A DNA stretch of 57,582 nucleotides from Endozoicomonas sp. G2_1 (GCF_017744155.1 NZ_JAGHQT010000023.1:1-57582), one strand, 5' to 3'; positions 38,982-48,987 are shown, counted from the first letter of the stretch. The notes: generated by a model not told the origin, from the letters alone. A program made the numbers and translations.

Positions 38982-40600
38982 TAATAAAGTTCAGCCATAC
39001 TGTTAGCTAAAATCAGGCGACGAATATGAGCGCTACCAGTTAACTTAAACTGCCACTTATCGGCAAGTACACCTGGCAACCTAAACCTATTGTCGGTTAA
39101 CCCTCCTTTGGCCACATTCATCACTTCAACACCATCGGCAATTAAAATAAACCCAACTTTTTCAGGTTCATCGGTGTCAATAAAACAGCAACTTAAACTA
39201 TAAACGCCAAGTACAAAAACCTTACTCAGCCAACTGTAATCAAGTCGTTGGCCACTTCCTTGAGAAAAATTAACCAGCTTGTTATTTACCATCAGGTAAA
39301 GCGCATCATCAAGCGGATCGCTATAACCGGCAGACGCGTAAAAATTTAACCTTGTAAACGCATTCGCGCGCACATCATAAATAAAACCGCCATCGCCTTG
39401 ACCGTTGCCTAATGAATCACCGTAAAAACCAAAATAGTAACCGTCGAAGACATAAGCGTGAATAGTATTAGGCTTATATTGTTGCCACAGCCGTTTATCA
39501 AGACTTTCCTCAGTTAACAAGCTAACACCTTGAGAACTAACCGCAACTAAGCCTTTGCTACACGCATAAATGACCTGATCACCCAAATCGACCATCGACC
39601 GCTTACTGACACAACCTAGACGCATTTCAAGTTTTCTAGGTGTCATAGCATCGGGGGATACACCTGAAAATAGATAGGGATAACCTTCTGTTGCCACCAC
39701 CAAAGCGCTATCAGTAGCAGCTATAGCAACAACATCGTGCTCAGTGACATTTCTATTAGCAATCGGCCAAGCATACGCTAAAAAAGGCTCGCTAAAGCAC
39801 ACTTCATTACCAGCAAACCCGGCTAAAAAGCCACCAGGTAAATTAACAATGCCTTTCATATTAGTCGGGGGCAAATCATAGCTATCGGTTTCAAGGGCGC
39901 CACCTAAAGCACTGTCGGCAACATCGTCAATAAAACTACCTAACGACAAGCCGATAGTAGCAACCAACCTAAAACCAACACTATTAATCGTACTTACACT
40001 TCTGTAAATGCGCTTGCTAACTAAATTGTGTCTATTTTCAGTTGGTACCGGAACCGTCAACGTCACCTTATCATCGTCTTGAGTAAGCGTAACCTCATCA
40101 CTTACAGGGCTAGCTGCCCCTTCCTCACCATAACCATTAACAAACGTCATCACATAAACACGACTAATATCATCATCGATATTATTTGGATCAGGGTCAT
40201 TGGCGGTCACACTTGCTATCACAAGTTTTTCTTTAGGCGCTGGCACCCCTAACTCATAGTCAGCACCAGGCAAAGCGCTTGGCCCAAGTGCAATATCATT
40301 GCTCGTTACTTTTGGTTTACCGTTACCAGTAATATACACTCGACCAAAGTTATCTTGAGCTATTGGGCTTGGGGCAACATCAACATCGTTAGAGAACGAA
40401 AACCAATGCCCGCGCTCATACCAATACAGGCTATTAACGATACCTGACACCAAAACAGCGCTAATCTCAACATCATCATATAAAGGCATTAGCTCGCCGG
40501 TTTTAATGATTAGATTATCAGCAGCTGACGCATAACTTTCAGGTAGTCGTTCTACCGGAACTAACGGCATAGCCCCTGCAAAGCTATTAACTGTAATCAC
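38981..40600 (-). CDS. Tail nozzle / tubular protein B-like
   Basis: A 539-aa protein rich in beta-strands, typical of the podovirus nozzle fold. Segments include LPESYASAADNLIIKTGELMP at the N-terminus, NSLYWYERGHWFSF, RVYVMTFVNGYGEEGAASPVSD, KRIYRSVSTIN and a central PYLFSGVSPDAMTPRKLEM. These recur in phage tail-tube proteins that shut the tail before infection. It is coupled to the adaptor gene upstream. Confidence 0.7.
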   Translation of the reverse strand: MITVNSFAGAMPLVPVERLPESYASAADNLIIKTGELMPLYDDVEISAVLVSGIVNSLYWYERGHWFSFSNDVDVAPSPIAQDNFGRVYITGNGKPKVTSNDIALGPSALPGADYELGVPAPKEKLVIASVTANDPDPNNIDDDISRVYVMTFVNGYGEEGAASPVSDEVTLTQDDDKVTLTVPVPTENRHNLVSKRIYRSVSTINSVGFRLVATIGLSLGSFIDDVADSALGGALETDSYDLPPTNMKGIVNLPGGFLAGFAGNEVCFSEPFLAYAWPIANRNVTEHDVVAIAATDSALVVATEGYPYLFSGVSPDAMTPRKLEMRLGCVSKRSMVDLGDQVIYACSKGLVAVSSQGVSLLTEESLDKRLWQQYKPNTIHAYVFDGYYFGFYGDSLGNGQGDGGFIYDVRANAFTRLNFYASAGYSDPLDDALYLMVNNKLVNFSQGSGQRLDYSWLSKVFVLGVYSLSCCFIDTDEPEKVGFILIADGVEVMNVAKGGLTDNRFRLPGVLADKWQFKLTGSAHIRRLILANSMAELY

Positions 40601-41268
40601 TAGGCTTTATCCGCGCTGTTCATAGAATAACCAGAATCACCCTCAAGCTTAATACCTAGCCCGTGATAAAATGCCTGATAGTGTCCTTGTGCTCGACTGC
40701 CATTCCCCGCATATTGCGTGTCTTTTGAATAAGCGCGATATAACACCCAATCAAGAATAGCCGGTGCATAGGTATCATCTAAGTGAATTGTCTGTGTCGA
40801 AGTATCAATATCGGCATCTAATATTGTAATTTTACTAGGGGCAACAGTGTAACTAGCTAAAACATTGGTGCCGTTGGCCACTGGTGGATATAAGTAAAAT
40901 CTGGTTGGGTCTGTATTGTCATAAACATAGTGCTGAGCTTCGCTGACAACATTGGTATCATCATGCCAATACTCAACTTGCTCATCGAGCCATTCAACAT
41001 TAATAGCCGTAATAGCTCGCTTTCTACCATCCATATTTCGAATGACTTTACCAAACCGAATAGCATTAGCAGGTAATTCTTGCAACGTTCCCCGCTGACA
41101 AGAAAACGAAGCGGTTACAACTTTAGCGTCTGGCCTTTTGTTTACTACCTGCAAATGAGCTTCATTAATCCAATTTAAAAACTCTTGAAAACCCCATCTA
41201 ACACCAGTGTTATCTTGAGTCATTCGACCAAACTTGTACCAAAGGTCAGTTACTTTTACGGTTGCCAT
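40600..41268 (-). CDS. Phage adaptor protein (DUF6682-like)
   Basis: A 222-aa head-tail adaptor. FLNWINEAHLQVVNKRPDA is near the N-terminus and DPTRFYLYPPVANGTNVLASYTVAP in the middle, a pattern of DUF6682-type adaptors that dock between portal and nozzle. The C-terminus has AILDWVLYRAYSKDTQYAGNGSRA, the helix pair of these proteins. Adjacent to the nozzle gene. Confidence 0.75.
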   Translation of the reverse strand: MATVKVTDLWYKFGRMTQDNTGVRWGFQEFLNWINEAHLQVVNKRPDAKVVTASFSCQRGTLQELPANAIRFGKVIRNMDGRKRAITAINVEWLDEQVEYWHDDTNVVSEAQHYVYDNTDPTRFYLYPPVANGTNVLASYTVAPSKITILDADIDTSTQTIHLDDTYAPAILDWVLYRAYSKDTQYAGNGSRAQGHYQAFYHGLGIKLEGDSGYSMNSADKA

Positions 41269-41283
41269 AAAATCCCCAATAAA

Positions 41284-41308
41284 AAAGCCGCTATAATTAA
41301 GCGGCTTT
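41284..41308. terminator. Hairpin between adaptor genes
   Basis: AAAGCCGCT (41284-41292) pairs with AGCGGCTTT (41300-41308). The hairpin overlaps the last bases of the 190-aa gene and reads as a terminator on the - strand (A-run 41281-41286). It probably lowers tail-gene expression relative to head genes. Confidence 0.65.
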
Positions 41309-41879
41309 AATAAAATCTATGCTTCACGGTTTTTTTAGAATGCCGAGCATTCTTATTCAAACGTTCTCGACGAGCGGCCCGATACCCTTCACTAAACTTA
41401 TTTTCGTGATAGGGAACCATATTCGGATTAGACCAAGACTTATCTGGCTGCCTTAGTAGACGCACCAAAGCGCCAGAAACAATCGCCTCTCGATAGTTCT
41501 CAAACAAGCTTTCACTAACATCATCACCATCACTATCTGGCTTAACACTGGCAAACACCTTTAAAGGCTTAGAGTCGGTAATATTGTTCAGTAACAACAG
41601 CTGACCGCGCTCAGGCTCTTCGTAATCAACATTGGCCTTAAGTACAATCTCACCGTCTTCGGTTTGTACCTGTACTAATCGACACACGATTAAGCCCGCA
41701 GGCAAACTATACCGATATAACTGATCACCTAACTCACTTAACCTAACTTCTACACGCCAATAGTCAGACTCTTGACAGAACTCTTGTAGTGAGAGGCGCA
41801 GAATATTACGTGCAATAAAATCAGGAACGCCATTAGCTTCAAGTTTCAAAAGTGGCAAAAGCTCGTCTAAGCAACGCAT
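41307..41879 (-). CDS. Head-completion/adaptor protein candidate
   Basis: A 190-aa protein with an all-helical plus beta layout: RCLDELLPLLKLEANGVPDFIARNILRLSLQEFCQESDYWR at the N-terminus, RYSLPAGLIVCRLVQVQTEDGE, then a C-terminal helix rich in Arg/Lys (EGYRAARRERLNKNARHSKK). The arrangement matches the first adaptor ring proteins that follow capsid genes in podoviruses. It lies between the head-cluster gene and the DUF6682-like gene. Confidence 0.65.
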   Translation of the reverse strand: MRCLDELLPLLKLEANGVPDFIARNILRLSLQEFCQESDYWRVEVRLSELGDQLYRYSLPAGLIVCRLVQVQTEDGEIVLKANVDYEEPERGQLLLLNNITDSKPLKVFASVKPDSDGDDVSESLFENYREAIVSGALVRLLRQPDKSWSNPNMVPYHENKFSEGYRAARRERLNKNARHSKKTVKHRFY

Positions 41880-41882
41880 AAA

Positions 41883-42320
41883 TTAACCACCTAAGTGCTC
41901 TTTAGCGTAAACCAATACCTTTTTACGACGCTCTGAAAGCTTTTCACCTTCTTCAAATTGAACATCGCCAAAGCCATTATCTTGCACCCAAGCATCAAAC
42001 GCAGCGTTAGTTTTTAGACCTTCTAAAACCTCCGATAACGTTGGTTCATTATCTTCGTTATCAACTGGTGCTTGGCTCACTGCTTCTTTAGGCTCATTAC
42101 CAACAGCACTTTCGCTAACTTTCAACTGCTGATATTCAGCTTTAAGCTCATCACTTACTTCGTTTTCTTTCAACCAAACATCAGGGAAACGCAATAACAC
42201 TTCAGCGTTAGCCAACGGCACCTGTTTTGGCTCAAACGGTTTAAACAAAAGGCCACTACCGCTGACCGTATCGCGCTTAACAGCTTTGCTGCCAATATAA
42301 ACCACAGATAAATAACTCAT
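41883..42320 (-). CDS. Head-region hypothetical protein
   Basis: A 145-aa protein; ATG 42318-42320 preferred over an upstream GTG because GAGGA lies eight bases away. The N-terminus YLSVVYIGSKAVKRDTVSGSGLLFKPFEPKQVP resembles small capsid-cluster proteins that follow decoration genes. The acidic C-terminal half has LSEVLEGLKTNAAFDAWVQDNGF. The function (head completion or chaperone) is inferred from position. Confidence 0.5.
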   Translation of the reverse strand: MSYLSVVYIGSKAVKRDTVSGSGLLFKPFEPKQVPLANAEVLLRFPDVWLKENEVSDELKAEYQQLKVSESAVGNEPKEAVSQAPVDNEDNEPTLSEVLEGLKTNAAFDAWVQDNGFGDVQFEEGEKLSERRKKVLVYAKEHLGG

Positions 42321-42346
42321 TATCACTTTCCTCTATCAAAAACACA

Positions 42347-42464
42347 CAACCACTTACTAAATACTTAATTACTATTTATCTAAATACTAAATAACTAGTA
42401 ACTAACTACTAAGTATTTTTATAACACTCAACAAAAAAGCCACTTCCGTCAAAAAGTGGCTTTT
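42347..42464. terminator. AT-rich repeats plus terminator after decoration gene
   Basis: AAAAGCCACTT (42435-42445) pairs with AAGTGGCTTTT (42454-42464), with A/T runs on both sides. It is a terminator for the capsid transcript on the - strand. The adjacent 42347-42420 contains many TACTAA/TTAGTA/TACTTA elements (AAATACTTA pairing with TAAGTATTT) resembling the sequences around parA. It could be a third partition-like site or a weak second hairpin. Confidence 0.6.
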
Positions 42465-42497
42465 GATTTATTGAATAACTTAACTAAAAAAAGGTAA

Positions 42498-42902
42498 TTA
42501 ATTACCTTCAAAAACATAGTCAAATACAATATCAATGGCACCTGTTGCACTAGCACCTTTAACCGTAGCGGTTAAAATACAAGGCTCATCAATATATACC
42601 GGCGCGCCGTCATAGCGCGTGGTTTTATCCGACGTTGTCGTAATGGTTGTAAACTTATTTGGTTCATCTGCAGTTGCACTTTGCGGATATTGAACCCCTA
42701 GTTGCAAGCTCGTGCCTGCCCCTAAGTTCTTAGTTACTGCCTTGATATCATCAACGCGAATACCAGCGCCAAACTCGCCTAGCTGCACTACAGTATCAAC
42801 CGGGGTACTAGCTAAGTTAGCATGGCCATGAAAGGAACTTTTATTGCCATAATGGCCGTTAAAGCTTGTTTTAGATAAACTTGGAGCACGTAATTCAGGC
42901 AT
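42498..42902 (-). CDS. Head decoration protein candidate
   Basis: A 134-aa beta-rich protein (DTVVQLGEFGAGIRVDDIKAV, EPCILTATVKGASATGAIDIVFDYVFEGN). It lies directly after the major capsid gene, 8 bp downstream, and before a strong terminator, the usual place of decoration or stabilising proteins. No named family. Confidence 0.6.
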   Translation of the reverse strand: MPELRAPSLSKTSFNGHYGNKSSFHGHANLASTPVDTVVQLGEFGAGIRVDDIKAVTKNLGAGTSLQLGVQYPQSATADEPNKFTTITTTSDKTTRYDGAPVYIDEPCILTATVKGASATGAIDIVFDYVFEGN

Positions 42903-42910
42903 AAGACCTC

Positions 42911-44131
42911 CTACTTAACTGCTGTATCTAAGGTTAAAATGCCGTGGTCACGACGATAACCCAGGCTGTCTTCAAAGCTTAATTTCTTAAGACCTTGCAC
43001 CCAGTTAATCGACGTTTCACAAGCATTATCGTGATCGACCATTTCTTTGTTGATATTGAACTGGCGACCATTACTTTGCTTAGTCTTACCATAAGCCGAG
43101 GCAACGGCTTGTGCGCCCACTAAAATAGAACGCTCCACTGGCACCGCTGCCGTTTGTTGACTCACTGTACCTGCCTTATCATTAGCAGCCACATCAACGT
43201 TATCACCAGCATTCCAACGAACGCGACGATTCATAGGCTTCACTAAGATATTGCGATACATCAGGCAATCACCTTTAAATACTTGGTGATTAAAGCCAGA
43301 GCTTCGTTTTTGCGCATTGGCAATCATTTGGTTCCAGTCTTTTGCACTGGCAGAGGTTTGAAAGTCATTCCACTGACGCGGAGTAACAAACTGCACATAC
43401 ATTGGTGACTCATCCGCTTGCTTATCGCCAGTTAGGCGAATATAAGGGATAGGGTTAGCCATTTCTTGTAAGTGTAACCACATATTGTCAACCGACTCTA
43501 ACGAGAATAAATCTGCAGAATCTAATTGATCAACACTGGTCGCATCACCGCCGTAAAACTTACTGTCGTAGTTTGGCACTACCAACTCATTAACCATAAT
43601 TTTGGCAAATGACTTAGCTGCTTCTAATGGCACAATATTGTAGTTCGGATCAAACGCCGTACCACGAGCACCACAGAAATGATAAAACGCCACTTCATCC
43701 ATTAACTGCTTGTAGTACACCATCAACGACTGGCGCCCCGCTTCAGTTAAATTGTGAGCAATCTCTTGCTGAGTCATGGCACCACCATCGTCAACCATGT
43801 GACGATACTGGTCAATTTTCAGCGTATCGTTAGCAAAGGTTAGGTTGTCACCTCGACCTGCTAAACGAGTATCACCCATTGTTGGCTCTTTGGTTAATCG
43901 GTGAATAATATCCACCGTCACCTCTTTACCCTGACTTTTTGACAAGTCAGAAACACGTACCACAGGTGAACCGGCATCGGTTTGTTCGCGGCCAATTTCT
44001 TTCATACCTTTAGGTGCTTTTTTCGCTGCACCAGTCAGCATGTTCAAGAAACTTGGCTCTCGAATAATCGCGGCAAATAGCGCCGCGTTAAATAACTTCT
44101 GTTTACTACCTTCAGGAATATTAACAGGCAT
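42911..44131 (-). CDS. Major capsid protein (N4 gp56/DUF4043-like)
   Basis: A 406-aa capsid protein of the N4-gp56/DUF4043 group. It shows GREQTDAGSPVVRVSDLSKSQGKEVTVDIIHRLTKEPTMGD (N-arm and E-loop side), LAGRGDNLTFANDTLKIDQYRHMVDDGGAMTQQEIAHN, and a C-terminal ILVGAQAVASAYGK followed by DHDNACETSINWVQGLKKLSF. HK97 fold. Flanked by scaffold and decoration genes. Confidence 0.88.
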   Translation of the reverse strand: MPVNIPEGSKQKLFNAALFAAIIREPSFLNMLTGAAKKAPKGMKEIGREQTDAGSPVVRVSDLSKSQGKEVTVDIIHRLTKEPTMGDTRLAGRGDNLTFANDTLKIDQYRHMVDDGGAMTQQEIAHNLTEAGRQSLMVYYKQLMDEVAFYHFCGARGTAFDPNYNIVPLEAAKSFAKIMVNELVVPNYDSKFYGGDATSVDQLDSADLFSLESVDNMWLHLQEMANPIPYIRLTGDKQADESPMYVQFVTPRQWNDFQTSASAKDWNQMIANAQKRSSGFNHQVFKGDCLMYRNILVKPMNRRVRWNAGDNVDVAANDKAGTVSQQTAAVPVERSILVGAQAVASAYGKTKQSNGRQFNINKEMVDHDNACETSINWVQGLKKLSFEDSLGYRRDHGILTLDTAVK

Positions 44132-44135
44132 CAGC

Positions 44136-45119
44136 TTATCCTAATTCATTTAACAAATCGTTAAGCTGATCTCCCCCCATAGCATCTAAAGTTTGCACTA
44201 ATTGGTTGTCACTTTGTGCAACTAACCGCTCAGCTAACGGCAAATCAGGCACATGACCTGAACCGTTAGCGTCAGCTATAGAATTGGGAACATCAGCACC
44301 TGGAGCGCTTTCCTGAGGTTGAACTTGTTGCTGTGAATAGGTAGCCACCACTAAATCAAAACGGTCTGCAATCGCCATATCGGGGTGCGCCGTTCTAAGT
44401 TGATTATCAATCGCAATCAACTTATCTCGATTCCCCTCGTCCTGAAACAAACGATTAAGCACGCTATTGCCCGCTAATGCCTGTTCCACTTCTGCTTGGC
44501 TTGGCTCATTAGGTACTATTGCTTGAGCACCGTTTTGCTGCTGTAGTTGCTTTTGTAAGATCGCGTTTTGGTTAGCCAAAATTCTAACCGCATCCCCGAC
44601 CTCACCATACTCACCTAAGTTATTCAGCACGTCATCGGTAATCTGCTCGTGTTCTGGCAGTACCGGTGCTTGAATATCATGCTTTTCAAACTGCTGCTTG
44701 TTAAGTTGATTTAGGCGCTGCTGTTCATCTAACTGAGCTTGTAACTCAGAAATTTGACGGTCTCTTTCACCTAAAACACCATTAACTTTCTGTAACTCTT
44801 CACGGGTCCCCGTAAGCACCTCATAAGGAATTAAGTTTTTACCGTCTTTAGTCAACACACCATCAATATCAATCTCGCCAGGCGCTGCGTTTGACTCCGC
44901 TGTTTGCGCTTCGTCTACACCTTGTTCGTCGTTATTATTGGTTTGCACTTCATCGGTTGCATTAGCTTCATCGTTTGGCGCTACGCTTGCCTGTTCGGCT
45001 ACACCTGATTCATCCGCTAAAGAGCTAATATTATCAATTGCCGCTAACAACTCAGCTTCATCACCCGAGGCGAGCAACGCATCAACATCTAACTCTACAT
45101 TTTGATTTTCAACACTCAT
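44136..45119 (-). CDS. Scaffolding protein
   Basis: A 327-aa acidic protein. The ATG at 45117-45119 is preceded by AGGAG and is preferred to an upstream start. Residues 1-90 are Asp/Glu/Ala rich. A coiled coil follows at about 135-215 (LQKVNGVLGERDRQISELQAQ, then NAILQKQLQQQNG), and the C-terminal part is helical. Position, acidity and coiled coil are typical of podovirus scaffolds that assemble the procapsid. Confidence 0.75.
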   Translation of the reverse strand: MSVENQNVELDVDALLASGDEAELLAAIDNISSLADESGVAEQASVAPNDEANATDEVQTNNNDEQGVDEAQTAESNAAPGEIDIDGVLTKDGKNLIPYEVLTGTREELQKVNGVLGERDRQISELQAQLDEQQRLNQLNKQQFEKHDIQAPVLPEHEQITDDVLNNLGEYGEVGDAVRILANQNAILQKQLQQQNGAQAIVPNEPSQAEVEQALAGNSVLNRLFQDEGNRDKLIAIDNQLRTAHPDMAIADRFDLVVATYSQQQVQPQESAPGADVPNSIADANGSGHVPDLPLAERLVAQSDNQLVQTLDAMGGDQLNDLLNELG

Positions 45120-45158
45120 AAACACTCCTAATTGCCCTGTCGCTGGGCTTGCGAAAAT

Positions 45159-45225
45159 AAAAAAAGCCACTTGGCTGCTAGGCACAAATGGCTTTTTTTA
45201 TTTCAGCAAAGGCCGCTTAGCGGCC
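45159..45225. terminator. Two hairpins between portal and scaffold genes
   Basis: AAAAAAAGCCA (45159-45169) pairs with TGGCTTTTTTT (45189-45199), a strong terminator on either strand. GGCCGC (45211-45216) pairs with GCGGCC (45220-45225) with loop TTA, nearer the portal stop. They probably separate packaging genes from highly expressed head genes. Confidence 0.7.
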
Positions 45226-45252
45226 ATGCTTTATTTAATGTAAAAACTAAAT

Positions 45253-47313
45253 TTAATGGGGCATCTGACCAAATAATTGGTCAATTTCCATCGCGGCTTG
45301 TTTAACCCTATCATCACCAGCAAAACTCATCTGTTGCTCTTTTTGTTGAATTTGCGTCATTAAATCAACCGCTTTAACCCCTGCTAACTGACTATCGGCT
45401 TCATATTTACCGGCTCGCTGCTGGCTTTCCAAAAGTTCAGCTTCTTGCTTAGCTATCGCTAATTGGCGCTCTTTCATTGACAGCTGTTCAAGCTCCGCTT
45501 GCTTTTTCTGCTGCGCTTCAATTTTCTGCCTTAGCTCATCAGAAACATCATCCAAACTCACTGGCAAGCCCATTGCTTGCTTGATTTCTTGCACTCGTTC
45601 GTGTTTACGCGGCAAATCACTAAGCTCAATAATATCTGGCAACAATGCTAACTGGGCTTGTTCAGGCAAGCTTTGTGCTATGGCCACTAATCTATCTTGC
45701 GCTTGTGCGCGATACCCCGCGGTCGATTGAATATCAGCCAACACAACATGAGATTTTGTGAGCGCAACTTGATTGTTAATGTTGCTTCCATCGCCAACGA
45801 CTTCGTTAAGCTTAATGGTTTTAGTAGGGGCTGAATCATTTCGGTTAACGACAACTTGCATTGGCTTATCGCCAATATCTTCAACAATCATTGCCAGCAA
45901 TAACTCATAGACCTTTTGTCTAGCAAACCGATAGTTATCATTAAGCTCGCTTAAAGTAACGCTACCTTGTTCAACTAATGACGCTATAGCAATACCTGAC
46001 TTAACCCCATCACCTTCTTGACCTAAGAATGATGGATAAACACCGGCAACATCCTGAATTAACCCCTTAGCCTCTTGCATAATGGTGAACTGCTGGGATG
46101 CAATATGGGTTTCAGCATCTATTTTAAATGTTTGTGTTTCTAGGTTTCGGCGCTTGGCATTTAAGATGATCACACCATCAGGCTTAGCAACTTCAGCGCG
46201 AACATCTTCGTTACTCATATCAGTCGCATCATCATCCATAATTACTCGACGCGCTTTTAATATCCAGGTTAATACTGAGCGCCTGAAATTATACTCGTCT
46301 TGTGCGGGCATCATCGCCTTTGCCAGACCGTAAGGCTTTCTAGTATCACCTTCTCGATAACCCCAAAAAGGCACCCAAGGAAATTCATTGTGCGGGTATC
46401 GGCTATAACCATCGTGCACCATGTGCATACCGATATACCAAAGTTCTCTCATCACAACATAACTGCGCTTTTCAAGGCGAGCACCGCCAAATAGCACCAT
46501 ATTCATATGCTGGCTATTGTTGCGTTCAAACTTAACCACGAGATTATCACTGATAAGTACAACGCCCTGTTCATAAACTCGCTTAAACAAGTGAACCACT
46601 CTCACTTGTTTGCGTTCATCACTAAACCAATCATGCCGATCTAAATTAGACGCGTCTTGCTCATTATAACAACCCAACAAATCAGGGCTCAGCTCATCAA
46701 TACCTTCATTGGTGTTAAGCTCCTCCCAATCACTAAACACGTTTTCAATGAGCTCTTTATGCTTTGGAAATGTTAGCTTTGCTGTGTCTTCATCAAACCA
46801 ACGCTCTCGGCAAGCCCAACGAGCATCTTTCAAGTCAGGGCGTTTACTGGCCCAATCCCAATGGATTTCGCGCCAATCAACTTCCTCAGCAACATAGTCC
46901 TCACCAAATGGGTCTGTATTTCTTCTAACTTCAACCCAACCCAATCCAGCTTTTACTTGTCGGCCATAAGCATCTGATACAGCTCTATCAACCATTGCTA
47001 AACGAGAATGTTCGTTTAGTTTTTCATTAAGCCCCTCTGAAACTTCGGTACCTTTTTCGTCATCGGCTTGCACAATTGCATCACGACGAGTTTTAGCCTC
47101 ATTACCTAACACACCGTTAATGGCTGGCTGCATTAAATTAACGATAATGACTGGCTGACCGCGCTCCTCCATTACACTGACAACTTCAGGCTCTAATTGT
47201 CTACCATCGTAATACGCCTCAGCTCTGGCCGATTCAACCCGCCAACTTGGTTGTTGATTAATGTCTTCAATAATGGCCTCAATTAGTGGCCGACCCGAAA
47301 GATCAAACATCAA
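45253..47313 (-). CDS. Portal protein (P22-like)
   Basis: A 686-aa portal of the P22 gp1 type. Recognisable pieces: RAEAYYDGRQL near the start, VNLMQPAINGVLGNEAKTRRD, WREIHWDWASKRPDLKDARW, EFPWVPFWGYREGDTRKPYGLAKAM and GVYPSFLGQEGDGVKSGIA. The C-terminal barrel is Gln/Glu-rich (QLAIAKQEAELLESQQRAG). It forms the DNA channel at one capsid vertex. It follows terminase by 0 bp. Confidence 0.9.
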   Translation of the reverse strand: MMFDLSGRPLIEAIIEDINQQPSWRVESARAEAYYDGRQLEPEVVSVMEERGQPVIIVNLMQPAINGVLGNEAKTRRDAIVQADDEKGTEVSEGLNEKLNEHSRLAMVDRAVSDAYGRQVKAGLGWVEVRRNTDPFGEDYVAEEVDWREIHWDWASKRPDLKDARWACRERWFDEDTAKLTFPKHKELIENVFSDWEELNTNEGIDELSPDLLGCYNEQDASNLDRHDWFSDERKQVRVVHLFKRVYEQGVVLISDNLVVKFERNNSQHMNMVLFGGARLEKRSYVVMRELWYIGMHMVHDGYSRYPHNEFPWVPFWGYREGDTRKPYGLAKAMMPAQDEYNFRRSVLTWILKARRVIMDDDATDMSNEDVRAEVAKPDGVIILNAKRRNLETQTFKIDAETHIASQQFTIMQEAKGLIQDVAGVYPSFLGQEGDGVKSGIAIASLVEQGSVTLSELNDNYRFARQKVYELLLAMIVEDIGDKPMQVVVNRNDSAPTKTIKLNEVVGDGSNINNQVALTKSHVVLADIQSTAGYRAQAQDRLVAIAQSLPEQAQLALLPDIIELSDLPRKHERVQEIKQAMGLPVSLDDVSDELRQKIEAQQKKQAELEQLSMKERQLAIAKQEAELLESQQRAGKYEADSQLAGVKAVDLMTQIQQKEQQMSFAGDDRVKQAAMEIDQLFGQMPH

Positions 47314-48987
47314 CTACAATCTCCAATTCTTCTTAACAGATTTAGTGTGGGTTCTAGGTTTTACTCTCGGCATCCGTCTTAGCATTTCTTGACTTATCGC
47401 ATAGCTCATTACATTGTCATCAAAACAGCCTTCACGGGCGTTTGTCCTACCTTTTTCATCAATTACATACGTAAAACATTGCTCAATCGAATGGCGACAC
47501 AAAATGCCGCTCGATTCATCGCGAATAAGCGCTGCTAAGTTATCAATAATAAAAGGCTTACTGGCAACTGTGGTTAACCAACCCACTTTTTTGGTTCTAT
47601 CCTCTATTCGCTTATCCAAATCTTCTTGGATATACAAATTCGGATAATCCAAATCCTTTAATCGCAGCAATACTGCATGGCCATGGTTATTTCGCTCAGG
47701 CCCTAAAAAAGCCTCGTTGTAATGTCGGCCGATAATATTTAATAACCGACCAAATAAATCGGCATCCAAGTGACCGTGATAATGGCAACATTGCACCCCA
47801 AGCTGATCTAACACATCAAAGCTAGAAAAATCACCTTGCTCTAAGCCCTCGGCAACATCAGCACCCACAGCGTATTGCTGACTTTTTACCGGCTCAGCAA
47901 ATACCTGAATCAACCCACTAGCTGCTTTAAACTTAACGCCTTTATCATCTCGCTCTAAGGCGTCAACTTCTGCTTTCGTTAACGGCTCTAAAGCATTTTT
48001 AGCCCAGTTAACCCGCATCCATTTAATCGGATCAATACACTGACTCAAACAAGTCATCATGCCATCGGTATCAAATACAGGACGGCCAGAAAATAAAAAT
48101 GCCTCTTCAATATTGCACGGGTATTCTTGCTTAAACTTATCTAAGCTTTTAAGCTCATTAATCTTCAGCCTGCGCCAATAAAGCTGCTCATCGTCAAGTT
48201 CAAAGGCGTACTTCTCACCATTAATATGATGTTTAATTTGTTTGCACAGTAGCTCTTCTGCTTCTGTTCTAACAAAGCCTTCTGGCAAGCGCTCTCGGTA
48301 TTCATCTTGCCAATACCAGGGGACAAAAATAACCTCGAATTGTCCCTCGCCTTTGACTGCATCCATTACATAGTCATAAAAGCTGCCACCAACGCCGTTA
48401 GCAGTCGATTCTAAAATAATCTCACTACCATCAGCGTTGGGTACTGCTTGCATCACACCTGCAAGTATTTCACTGGCAAAAGGCCAAAAAGCCACTTCAG
48501 AGCCATGAAACAATTGTGCGGTAAAGCCACGCCCGGTCTCTGCATTTCTCGCAGTACCCAACTCATAAGAGCCAACAATTTCGGGAAACGACATCCCGCC
48601 TTTTCCGCTATCTTGCCCCTTAGCAGGCTTTACATAATCAGGGCAAAACTCATGATAGCGCTGAACCATTTCATATAGTTTGCCTGTTGTCTTACTCTCG
48701 TGACTTAAAATAAAAGCTGCTAAACCTTTACCTTCAGTAACCTTTTTGTAGTACCTGGCACCAACATAGGTAGAACCACCTTGTTGACGCCCTTTGAGTA
48801 AAACTTTTCTTACCTTTCCAATGCGTCTTAATTGGTCTTGGCACTCAGCGTGAATATGTTGCTGAGCTTTATTTATAATGAGTGGTTTTACCGCACCTTC
48901 TTTTGTTCTTATTCGCAAACAAACTTTGGCAAATGCTGAAAATGGAGCGGTTCTAATCTCCAGTATTTTGGTTAATCGACAGCTCAT
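47314..48987 (-). CDS. Terminase large subunit
   Basis: A 557-aa packaging motor. Walker A-like GRQQGGST (66-73), Walker B-like FHGSEVAFW with S163-E164, coupling motif STAN (194-197), and nuclease acids in VGADVAEGLEQGD (D377) and CFDDNVMS near the C-terminus. It powers packaging and cuts DNA. ATG overlaps the small-subunit stop (TAATG at 48985-48989). The P22-like portal suggests headful packaging. Confidence 0.93.
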   Translation of the reverse strand: MSCRLTKILEIRTAPFSAFAKVCLRIRTKEGAVKPLIINKAQQHIHAECQDQLRRIGKVRKVLLKGRQQGGSTYVGARYYKKVTEGKGLAAFILSHESKTTGKLYEMVQRYHEFCPDYVKPAKGQDSGKGGMSFPEIVGSYELGTARNAETGRGFTAQLFHGSEVAFWPFASEILAGVMQAVPNADGSEIILESTANGVGGSFYDYVMDAVKGEGQFEVIFVPWYWQDEYRERLPEGFVRTEAEELLCKQIKHHINGEKYAFELDDEQLYWRRLKINELKSLDKFKQEYPCNIEEAFLFSGRPVFDTDGMMTCLSQCIDPIKWMRVNWAKNALEPLTKAEVDALERDDKGVKFKAASGLIQVFAEPVKSQQYAVGADVAEGLEQGDFSSFDVLDQLGVQCCHYHGHLDADLFGRLLNIIGRHYNEAFLGPERNNHGHAVLLRLKDLDYPNLYIQEDLDKRIEDRTKKVGWLTTVASKPFIIDNLAALIRDESSGILCRHSIEQCFTYVIDEKGRTNAREGCFDDNVMSYAISQEMLRRMPRVKPRTHTKSVKKNWRL

